Shown in pieces: positions 8,984 to 16,700 of a stretch of 64,000 nucleotides of DNA (positions are counted from its first letter, which is position 1; the number at the start of each line of letters is the position of its first letter). A model generated the notes under the pieces. The model ran no database searches. It had not been told where the DNA came from and saw only the letters and a list, made by a program, of their open reading frames with translations. Made by a program: the position numbers and the translations under genes. Origin of the DNA: Balneola sp. MJW-20 (GTDB lineage Bacteria > Bacteroidota > Rhodothermia > Balneolales > Balneolaceae); contig NZ_JBFNXW010000001.1 in NCBI RefSeq assembly GCF_040811775.1, positions 1,116,001-1,180,000 of the forward strand. The letters run 5' to 3'.

Positions 8984-10768
8984 TTAATCCCCTCTTTTCC
9001 TAGGATACCGGATCTCCTCTACCAATTCCTGTATCTCTTCGGGAGGCGCAGGAAATAGCATCCCTACTGTAAAAGATATCACCAGGTTGAACAGCATACC
9101 GAGGGTACCGATCCCTTCCGGTGAAATACCAAACCACCAGTATTCCGGGGTATTGTATTCCGGAAAGAGGATCTTATAAAATACCACATAACCTAAAGTA
9201 AACAGCAGCCCCGCTATCATACCGGAAATAGCTCCCTGCCGGTTCATTTTCTTATAGAAGATCCCGAGTATGATAGCCGGGAAAAAAGAAGCTGCAGCAA
9301 GTCCAAATGCTATAGCAACCACCTCAGCAACAAAGCCCGGGGGATTGATCCCGAAATATCCTGCGACTACAACTGCTGCTGCTGCAGATATTCTTGCCCA
9401 CATCAGCTCCGCTTTATCTGAAATATCCGTTTTGATCTGTTTTTTGATCAAGTCATGAGATACTGCTGTTGAGATTACCAGCAATAGTCCGGCTGCTGTA
9501 GACAAAGCAGCAGCAAGCCCCCCTGCTGCAACCAGTGCAGCTACCCACGCCGGCAAACCTGCGATCTCAGGATTAGCCAGTACCATGATATCACGGTCAA
9601 TATATAATTCATTGTTGCCGGGAGTCGGAGCATTACTTACCAATACTTCTCCGTTCCGGCCTCGAACCACTTCACCCGTTTCTGTTCTGCGGATCTCAGG
9701 AGCTCCTTCGATCGCTGCACCAGGCACATAATTTATAATCCCATCCTCATTTTTATCTACCCAGGTCAGTAAAGCAGTTTCCTCCCAGGTACTGAACCAG
9801 TCCGGCATTTCCTTATAGGGTTGTTCACTGACCGTCTCAACCAGGTTGGTTCTTGCAAATACGGCAATTGCAGGTGCCGTTGTATACAAGATCGCAATAA
9901 ATACCAGTGCGTAGCCTACTGATACCCTTGCATCTTTTACCCTGGGTACCGTGAAGAACCGAACGATCACATGCGGCAAACCGGCTGTTCCTATCATGAG
10001 CGCAGCCGTGATAAAGAATACATCCTGCATGCTCTTGGTTCCCCCGGTATATGCAGCAAAACCCAGTTCAGTGTGCAGCTGATCCAGTTTATCCAGTAAA
10101 TAAGTTCCTGAGCCATCAGCTACGGTTGAACCAAAACCGATCTGAGGAATTGGACTCCCGGTTAGCTGCATCGAGATAAAAAAGGCAGGCACCATGAAAG
10201 CAAATATAAGAACACAATACTGTGCCACCTGGGTATAGGTGATCCCCTTCATCCCTCCCAGAACCGCATAGAAAAATACGATCCCCATCCCAATAAGTAC
10301 TCCTAGATCAATATTGACCTCCAGGAATTTAGAAAATACAAGGCCGACCCCTCTCATTTGTCCGGCAACATAGGTAAAGGATACGATGAGGGCACAGATC
10401 ACAGCAATGGTTCTGGCAAAGTTTGAGTAATAACGGTCTCCAATAAAATCCGGAATGGTAAATTTCCCGAATTTTCTCAGGTAAGGTGCCAGCAATAAGG
10501 CCAAGAGTACATAGCCTCCGGTCCAGCCCATCAGATAAACCGCCCCGTCATATCCCATAAAGGAAATGAGTCCAGCCATGCTTAAAAATGAGGCGGCCGA
10601 CATCCAGTCGGCGGCAGTCGCCATACCGTTAGTGAGAGGACTTACGTGGGCACCGGCTACATAGAAATCACTGGTGGAGGCTGCCCTTGACCAGATCGCA
10701 ATACCGATATACAGTGCGAACGTAGCTCCAACCAGTATATAGGTCCATGTCTGTACATCCATGCTCAA
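8984..10768 (-). CDS. Sodium:solute symporter large subunit (VC_2705/ActP-like)
   Basis: The 594-residue polytopic carrier belongs to the sodium:solute symporter family, in the subgroup resembling cation/acetate symporters. Conserved stretches include DFYVAG near the N-terminus, ATAADWMSAASFLSMAGL, GYVLLALLLAPYLRKFG and AAGGLAAALSTAAGLLL. About 13 membrane helices are expected. An extracytoplasmic insertion at roughly residues 325-395 contains DKNEDGIINY, which resembles a calcium-binding EF-hand/dockerin loop. It overlaps the upstream DUF4212 gene by 4 bp (ATGA), and the large/small subunit pair is diagnostic of this subfamily. The likely substrate is a small carboxylate such as acetate, taken up with Na+, but the sequence does not settle this. 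Confidence 0.85.
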   Translation of the reverse strand: MSMDVQTWTYILVGATFALYIGIAIWSRAASTSDFYVAGAHVSPLTNGMATAADWMSAASFLSMAGLISFMGYDGAVYLMGWTGGYVLLALLLAPYLRKFGKFTIPDFIGDRYYSNFARTIAVICALIVSFTYVAGQMRGVGLVFSKFLEVNIDLGVLIGMGIVFFYAVLGGMKGITYTQVAQYCVLIFAFMVPAFFISMQLTGSPIPQIGFGSTVADGSGTYLLDKLDQLHTELGFAAYTGGTKSMQDVFFITAALMIGTAGLPHVIVRFFTVPRVKDARVSVGYALVFIAILYTTAPAIAVFARTNLVETVSEQPYKEMPDWFSTWEETALLTWVDKNEDGIINYVPGAAIEGAPEIRRTETGEVVRGRNGEVLVSNAPTPGNNELYIDRDIMVLANPEIAGLPAWVAALVAAGGLAAALSTAAGLLLVISTAVSHDLIKKQIKTDISDKAELMWARISAAAAVVVAGYFGINPPGFVAEVVAIAFGLAAASFFPAIILGIFYKKMNRQGAISGMIAGLLFTLGYVVFYKILFPEYNTPEYWWFGISPEGIGTLGMLFNLVISFTVGMLFPAPPEEIQELVEEIRYPRKRGD

Positions 10769-11022
10769 TCCTCCTGTACGTTAAAGCGCTTATCAAGCTT
10801 ATTCATCAGGTAAACATAGACAAAGATGAGTATCACAAAGCTATAGATCGAGCCTTGCTGTGCGAACCAGAATCCCAGTTTAAAACCTCCCATCCGTATC
10901 TCATTCAACTGGGGTACCAGCAAAATGCCGAATACATAAGAAACCAGGAACCATACCAACAAGAGTATCCCCAGGTATTTCAGATTCTTTTTCCAGTATG
11001 CAGTCATGTTATTATCCGACAT
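10765..11022 (-). CDS. DUF4212 small subunit of the sodium:solute symporter
   Basis: The 85-residue protein has two membrane helices (about residues 14-35 and 57-75) and the signature of DUF4212/TIGR03647: YWKKNLKY at the start, WF(L/V)VS, and the FGFWFAQQGS-like GFWFAQQGSIYSF. These proteins are always encoded just before the VC_2705-type symporter and are regarded as its small subunit. A strong Shine-Dalgarno (GAGGTGG) precedes the ATG. The stop overlaps the start of the large-subunit gene (ATGA), indicating translational coupling. The 252 bp upstream separate it from the divergent sulfur operon and hold the promoters for both. Confidence 0.88.
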   Translation of the reverse strand: MSDNNMTAYWKKNLKYLGILLLVWFLVSYVFGILLVPQLNEIRMGGFKLGFWFAQQGSIYSFVILIFVYVYLMNKLDKRFNVQED

Positions 11023-11274
11023 AGATCACCACCTCATGTTTAGACAGCACTTATTATGCGGGATTTGAAGGAAGGAAGCAATTTTTAGTGATGAGTTATG
11101 AGAGCAAAGATCCGCGCCCTCAGGATTTATGACTGAAATGCCCTCAGAGCAGAATTTAGCATCACCATTTTCAAGTCTGCATCGCCCCTCATTCATTAAT
11201 ACTTCACAGTCATTTTTTAACCTGAAGCATCAAACTCGAGACAACCTCAATCCAAAATGCTATGAGGTGAAATT

Positions 11275-12540
11275 ATGAAACGACTGTTAATTCTCGGGGC
11301 CGGTACAGCCGGTACCATGATGTTGAATAAGCTGCATAAGGCATTAGACCCCGCGGAATGGAAACTCACCATTGTTGACAAAGATAAGACCCACTACTAT
11401 CAGCCCGGTTTCCTCTTTATTCCATTCGGAATTTATAACAAAGAAGATGTCATCAAACCAAAAGAGGATTTTTTTCCTAGAAATACCGAAGTGATCGTAT
11501 CTGATATCGATATGATTAAACCCGAGGAGAACAAGGTTTTATTAAGCAACGGTAAAGTACTGACGTATGATGCTCTGATCATTGCTACCGGAACTGAGAT
11601 ACGGCCCGATGAGATCGAAGGAATGAAGGGCCCGCTGTGGCATCGTTCTATCTTTGACTTCTATACTATCGAGGGAGCAACTGCTCTTGCGGAGTTTCTG
11701 AAATCATGGGAAGGCGGGAAACTGGTACTGAACATCGCTGAAATGCCCATCAAATGCCCTGTGGCTCCACTGGAGTTTATTTTCCTCGCAGACGATTTTT
11801 TCAGGAAAAAAGGCCTGCGGGACAAAGTGGAGATCACTCTCGCCACACCTCTCGATGGTGCGTTCACTAAACCGATCGCTTCTCAGCAACTCGGAAGCTT
11901 TATTGAGGATCGTAAGATCAAACTTGTAACGGAATTCAATATTGCCCGTGTCGACAATGAAGAAAAGAAGATCGTATCCTGGGATGAACGTGAAGTGGAA
12001 TTCGACCTGCTCGTGAGTATCCCTACCAACATGGGTATTGAAGCTATAGAGCGAAGCGGCATGGGAGATGAACTGAACTTCATTCCTACCGATAAGCATA
12101 CGCTGCAGTCAGAAAACTGGGAAAACATTTTCGTGATCGGTGATGCAACTAATCTGCCTGCTTCAAAAGCCGGATCCGTAGCTCACTTTGAATCAGAGAT
12201 CCTGTTTGAAAACATCCTGTCATTCACAAAAGGCGAACCACTGACCGCAAGTTTTGATGGTCATGCCAATTGTTTTATTGAATCAGGAGACGGAAAAGGA
12301 TTGCTGATCGATTTCAATTACGATACCGAGCCCCTGCCCGGAAAATTTCCTATTCCCGGAATAGGCCCGTTCTCTTTGCTTAAAGAGTCTAGAATGAATC
12401 ACCTCGGTAAAATGGGATTCAAATGGATGTACTGGAATTTTCTCATTAAAGGAAGAGAATTACCTCTTGACCCACACATGAGTATGACCGGTAAGTATGT
12501 CCCTGAAACTGAAAAAGAAATACTAGAGGCGGAACAATAA
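11275..12540 (+). CDS. Sulfide:quinone oxidoreductase-like FAD flavoprotein
   Basis: The 421-residue flavoprotein has an N-terminal Rossmann FAD site G8-A-G-T-A-G13, an ATGTEIRPD motif after the substrate domain, and a second FAD motif IFVIGDATN near 285-293. Only two cysteines are present, C161 (IKCPVAP) and C333. Their positions match C160 and C356, the redox pair of bacterial sulfide:quinone oxidoreductases; the third Cys found in some types is absent. The C-terminal helices are amphipathic, fitting monotopic membrane attachment. It would oxidise sulfide to polysulfide or sulfane sulfur and pass electrons to quinone. The TusE/DsrC-like and DsrE2 genes immediately downstream support this. 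A persulfide-handling relative of SQR is the main alternative. Confidence 0.78.
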   Translation: MKRLLILGAGTAGTMMLNKLHKALDPAEWKLTIVDKDKTHYYQPGFLFIPFGIYNKEDVIKPKEDFFPRNTEVIVSDIDMIKPEENKVLLSNGKVLTYDALIIATGTEIRPDEIEGMKGPLWHRSIFDFYTIEGATALAEFLKSWEGGKLVLNIAEMPIKCPVAPLEFIFLADDFFRKKGLRDKVEITLATPLDGAFTKPIASQQLGSFIEDRKIKLVTEFNIARVDNEEKKIVSWDEREVEFDLLVSIPTNMGIEAIERSGMGDELNFIPTDKHTLQSENWENIFVIGDATNLPASKAGSVAHFESEILFENILSFTKGEPLTASFDGHANCFIESGDGKGLLIDFNYDTEPLPGKFPIPGIGPFSLLKESRMNHLGKMGFKWMYWNFLIKGRELPLDPHMSMTGKYVPETEKEILEAEQ

Positions 12541-12549
12541 ACCTAAATC

Positions 12550-12879
12550 ATGAGGAAAGTCATGACAACGAATGTATCTGAACTAAACACCCTGGAATTT
12601 GATAAAGATGGCCACCTGGCAAACCTTGATGACTGGACTCCTGAGATCGCTCAGGAGCTCGCTTATCAGGAAGATGTGGGCGAACTGAATGATCGCCACT
12701 GGGTAGTGATCAATTATATCCGCAATGAGTTCATAGAAAAAGGAGATGCTCCATCTATCCGGAAGCTCACTAAAGAAAGCGGAGTATCTACCAAAGAATT
12801 ATACCAGCTATTTCCTAAAGGCCCAGCCAAGAAAGCGGCCAAAGTAGCGGGTTTACCAAAACCTAAAGGATGTATTTAA
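12550..12879 (+). CDS. tusE: TusE/DsrC-family sulfur carrier protein with a single C-terminal cysteine
   Basis: The small 109-residue protein shows the DsrC/TusE signature: LDDWTPEIAQELA, HWxVINYIRNEF, KLTKESG and a C-terminal arm ending PKPKGCI. The penultimate Cys108 is the persulfide-carrying CysA. The second arm cysteine of true DsrC (CysB, 11 residues earlier) is replaced by A97, so this is the TusE-like or regulatory class, not the trisulfide-forming DsrC of dissimilatory sulfite reduction. ATG 12550 is used here. ATG 12562 has a better Shine-Dalgarno (AGGA, 5-bp spacing) and may be the true start, giving 105 residues. It lies 9 bp after the SQR-like gene and 15 bp before dsrE2, so sulfur transfer from SQR-derived sulfane sulfur is the likely role. 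Confidence 0.88.
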   Translation: MRKVMTTNVSELNTLEFDKDGHLANLDDWTPEIAQELAYQEDVGELNDRHWVVINYIRNEFIEKGDAPSIRKLTKESGVSTKELYQLFPKGPAKKAAKVAGLPKPKGCI

Positions 12880-12894
12880 CTGACAGAGGTCATT

Positions 12895-13407
12895 ATGAAA
12901 ACAAACGGAACTAAAACTATGGAAAGACCTGAAGAGAAGACCCCGGAACCCATCGAAAGGGTTTCGATCATCATCTCAAAAGGATCACTGGAAGGAGTTT
13001 ATCCCGGCTTGATCATGGCTAACGGAGCCCGGATGGAAGGGATCGAAGCTACGATCTTCTTCACCTTCTTCGGACTGGAAGCAGTTATAAACAAACGCAT
13101 GGATGACCTTAAAGTAGCAACGGTTGGGAATCCTGCTATGCATATTCCGACTATGATCGGGGGGTTACCCGGAATGTCCTCCTTTGCTACCAAAAAGATG
13201 AAGGACGAAATGGAGAAACTGGATATCCCACCGGTCCGCGAATTCATCGAAATGATCCACGATACCGGAGCAGAGATCTATGTTTGCAAGGCAACGGTAG
13301 ATATGTTCCATCTGCATGAAGAAGACTTCTGTGAACAGGTGGATGGGGTTATGACCGTTGGTGAGTTTTACGAAAAATCAGCAGGTGCAGAGATCATCTT
13401 CACCTGA
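12895..13407 (+). CDS. DsrE2-type (DsrE/DsrF/DrsH-like) sulfurtransferase
   Basis: The 170-residue protein of the DsrE/F-like family contains the DsrE2 hallmarks: SIIISKGSLEGVYPGLIMANGA, the hydrophobic FFTFFGLEAV, and MIxxTGAEIYVC-type IHDTGAEIYVCKATVDMF. C131 in that last motif is the expected persulfide-bearing cysteine; C146 is a second candidate. DsrE2 proteins pass sulfane sulfur between rhodanese/SQR and TusA or DsrC-like carriers. As last gene of the SQR-TusE-DsrE2 run it probably hands sulfur to or takes it from the carrier encoded 15 bp upstream. No heterodisulfide reductase, rhodanese or tusA gene is present in the window, so the final electron or sulfur acceptor is not visible. 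Confidence 0.88.
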   Translation: MKTNGTKTMERPEEKTPEPIERVSIIISKGSLEGVYPGLIMANGARMEGIEATIFFTFFGLEAVINKRMDDLKVATVGNPAMHIPTMIGGLPGMSSFATKKMKDEMEKLDIPPVREFIEMIHDTGAEIYVCKATVDMFHLHEEDFCEQVDGVMTVGEFYEKSAGAEIIFT

Positions 13408-13591
13408 TATCAAAATACACCCGGGGCCGATTTTCCGGCACCAAAGATCTGACCATGATCGGTATTTCCTATATGATCAGATCGCATAGAAAATGCTTCC
13501 TTATTCCGATATTCCATAAGAAACCGCTAATATGGATTGGATATAAAATTCATATCAGCTAAATTTAATTAATAGGCTTTTTCTTTTATAC

Positions 13592-13621
13592 AAAAGCCTC
13601 TGGTTGATTCCGGAGGCTTTT
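13592..13621. terminator. Bidirectional terminator between the dsrE2 and giant T9SS-protein genes
   Basis: A hairpin with arms AAAAGCCTCTGG and CCGGAGGCTTTT (one wobble or mismatch) and a 6-nt loop carries A and T runs at its two ends. It can therefore stop transcripts arriving from either side of these convergent genes. Confidence 0.75.
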
Positions 13622-13656
13622 CTATTTTCGGGGGATTTACCTTTTATCCTTCTCGT

Positions 13657-13701
13657 AAAAATACCCTCCATCTCCGGGTAAAACCTTTCGACAGAGGGTA
13701 T
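13657..13701 (-). terminator. Terminator after the giant T9SS-protein gene
   Basis: Read on the minus strand, ATACCCTC and GAGGGTAT form an 8-bp stem with a long loop and are followed directly by TTTT. The hairpin begins about 28 bp after the stop codon at 13729. The long loop makes it weaker than the hairpin at 13592. Confidence 0.5.
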
Positions 13702-13728
13702 AGCTGTACCCCGAAGTTCTTAAATAAA

Positions 13729-16700
13729 TTACTTGACCAGCATCATCTTTTTGATCGCTGTAAATCCATCGGCCTGAATACGATATAAGTATATCCCGGA
13801 AGGCAAACCCGAAGCATCAAAGCTGAATTCATGATAACCCGCATTTAATCTTTGATCTACCAAAGTGCTGACCCTTTGTCCCAATAAGTTAAATATATTT
13901 ACCTGTACCTCAGATGCAACCGGAATTCCAAAACTAATTACGGTAGTTGGGTTAAAAGGATTCGGGTAATTTTGTTTTAAAACAAAATCAGTAGGAACTC
14001 CCTCATCCGACTCATTACTTACAATAGTAGGTCGGGAAACGGAAACCGGATCACTGAACTCGGAACTGTTGCCTTCGTCATCCGTTGCCATAGCTATAAC
14101 AAGGTCGTCAATCTCAAGGTCAAGAAAGGCTGCGTTATTATACGCAGGTAACTGTACCGTGCCTGATTCATTTTCAAATATCGTGTCTGTTCCCAGATAT
14201 CTTACCGGCTGGCGGTCTCCTCCCTGCAGGTAAAAATCCACATTGACCGGATAGGCGGCATTAGCAGGATCGGTATCCAGCTCGTAATTAAGAGTTACCT
14301 GACTGTTCACTGAATCGTATTCTACAGAACTGACCACCGGATAATTCTGCAGTCGGTTTGGTCCTTCATCTGCATCCCCTGTATCGTTGACGGTCACGTT
14401 ATCACCGCCAAGATCCAGTCCGATTAATGCATTGGCCAGCATGATATTCCCTCTGAGGTTATTACCTGTCGCTTGTCCTGAATTATCCGTTATCAGGATT
14501 GCTTTGCTGCTCATATAAGCGATAATATTTCCTGCATTGATACTGCCTATGGTGTTGTTTGTAGCATCTCTTACAAAGATACCGGTTCCTCCTCCAAGGT
14601 TATCTCCATTCTCATTGGTCCCGAAAAGATTACCTTTGATGATATTACCCGAAGTAAAAGTACCTCCCATTCGTATTCCTTCCTCATCATCGGAAATAAG
14701 ATTCGGAGCACAGCCACTGACGGGGTCACCGATCGTATTGTCTGAAGCACCATCGTTCAGATGGATACCGTAATTACCATTTGGGATCGGTGCATCAAGA
14801 TCAGCATTCAATCCTACGTTATTACCACATAGCAGATTTCCCGCACCTGATTGTATTTTGATACCGGAGCCCCCGTTTCCGGCTGACCAGTTAGTGTTTA
14901 CCTGATTGAAATCACCCCAGATATGCATACCATCCATGGTGTTACCCGGACCCTGAACCTTACCCGCCGTCAGCCCGATGATATTACCCTCTATCAGATT
15001 TCCTGAACTGGTCGAATCGATGCGCAGACCACTTATCCCGTTACCGGATAATACATTGTAAAGGATCAGATGACTGCTACCATCGAGAACCCAAATACCA
15101 TATTGACTATTTCCCTCAGCGGCGGACCCTGTTTCATCGGTTCCGATATAATTATTTAAAATAGTGTTCGGTGGACCGTCACTTAAAACAATACCGCTGC
15201 CGGAACCAAAATTATTAATTATTAACCCCTGAATGATTGAGTTTCCGGTATTGATGACCAGACCGTCTGCTGTGCTCAGGTTAGATCCGTTGATCTCAAT
15301 TTTTGGACTCTCCCCCTGTTCAGCCCCGGTAATGACCACAGGATCCGTGATCTCGGGGAGACCGGTAGCCGGTAGTATCTTCCAGGTTCCGGAACCTGAC
15401 TCATAACCGGGATCGGAAGCATCAATTTGAAACACGACACTGTCGGTCAGGGCACCATTTGGGTTGGCATTTGCATCCAGAATAGCCTGCCTCAGCGAAC
15501 CGGCTCCGCTGTCATTCGTATTTGTAACGATGAATGTGTTGGTATCCCCTCCGCCACCATTACCATTGTCCGTAGTGAACCCGACAGGAGCACTGAATTC
15601 CGAGCTGTTACCATCCGAATCTGTCGCAACTCCGATGATCTGATCTGCGATCTGTAAGGATGTAAATTCTACATTATTATATCTCACCGTATCTGTTTCG
15701 CCAAAGTCATTTTCGAAAAGAGAGGCTGTACCAAGATATCCGGCTGCCTGTCGGTCACCCGAGTCTTTATAGAAATCGATATTAATAGGATAGGTGGCAT
15801 TGGCCGGATCCGTATCCAGGCTGTAAATGATCTCTACTTCTGTGTTCACAGAGTCATAGGTCATCGATATGATCTCCGGGTAATTCTGATAGTTATTGGG
15901 CCCTGAGTCCGTATCGCCGGCATCATTAGTGGTGATCCCGTTTGCTCCCAGATCTATTCCCAAAGAACCTCCGTTGCTCATAAGGTTTCCTTTCATCGAA
16001 TTACCGACAGCAGTACCCCCGTTAGCTGATATACTTATAGCTGACTGTGACATGGATGCGATAGTGTTCCCGAATCCGGTCGCAAGAAGGCCTACTTTAT
16101 TAGAATCGGCATCCACAATCGTTATTCCTGACTGCCCCCCGGGCTCAAATCCGCCTGCAGTTTTTCCGATCAGGTTACCGTAGACCTCATTATTCCTGCT
16201 TTCTGTACCATTGATATATATTGCGACCTGATCATCTACAACAAGGTTTCCACCACATCCGGATGCTCCGCCTCCGATGTAATTCCCCTGTGCTCCGCTG
16301 TTTAGCCAGATCCCGAAGAAGTCATTATGCAGGACCGCGTTTTCCGCGAAAACAACCCCGATCTTATTCCCGCAAACGGTATTTAAATCCCCTCCGGCTA
16401 TTTCAATACCCGACCTTCCGTTTGCAGCAATGCTGTTATCTCTTACCAGATTATTGTTTCCCAGTATGAGCACTCCATTGTTTGCATTTCCTATTCCCGA
16501 AGTTCCGCTTGCGTTGTAACCAATAAGGTTATCGCGAATGGAATTATTCTTACTTAATTGTGTAACGGTTACACCCGGGCCCGCAGTTGCCGGATCACCT
16601 CCATTACCGGATATCAGGTTTTGCTGAACGACATTTCCGTTTGATGAACTAAGGCTGACGCCTCCTCCTCCACCATTTCCGAGGTCGGCCGTGCCCAGAA

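Larger units (their letters stand above)
13408..13728. other. Intergenic region between convergent units
   Basis: This 321-bp stretch separates the sulfur operon (plus strand) from the giant secreted-protein gene (minus strand). It holds a terminator serving both directions near 13592-13621 and a second hairpin with a T run for the minus strand near 13657-13701. I see no open frame with a plausible start and no RNA-gene signature in the rest. Confidence 0.6.
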
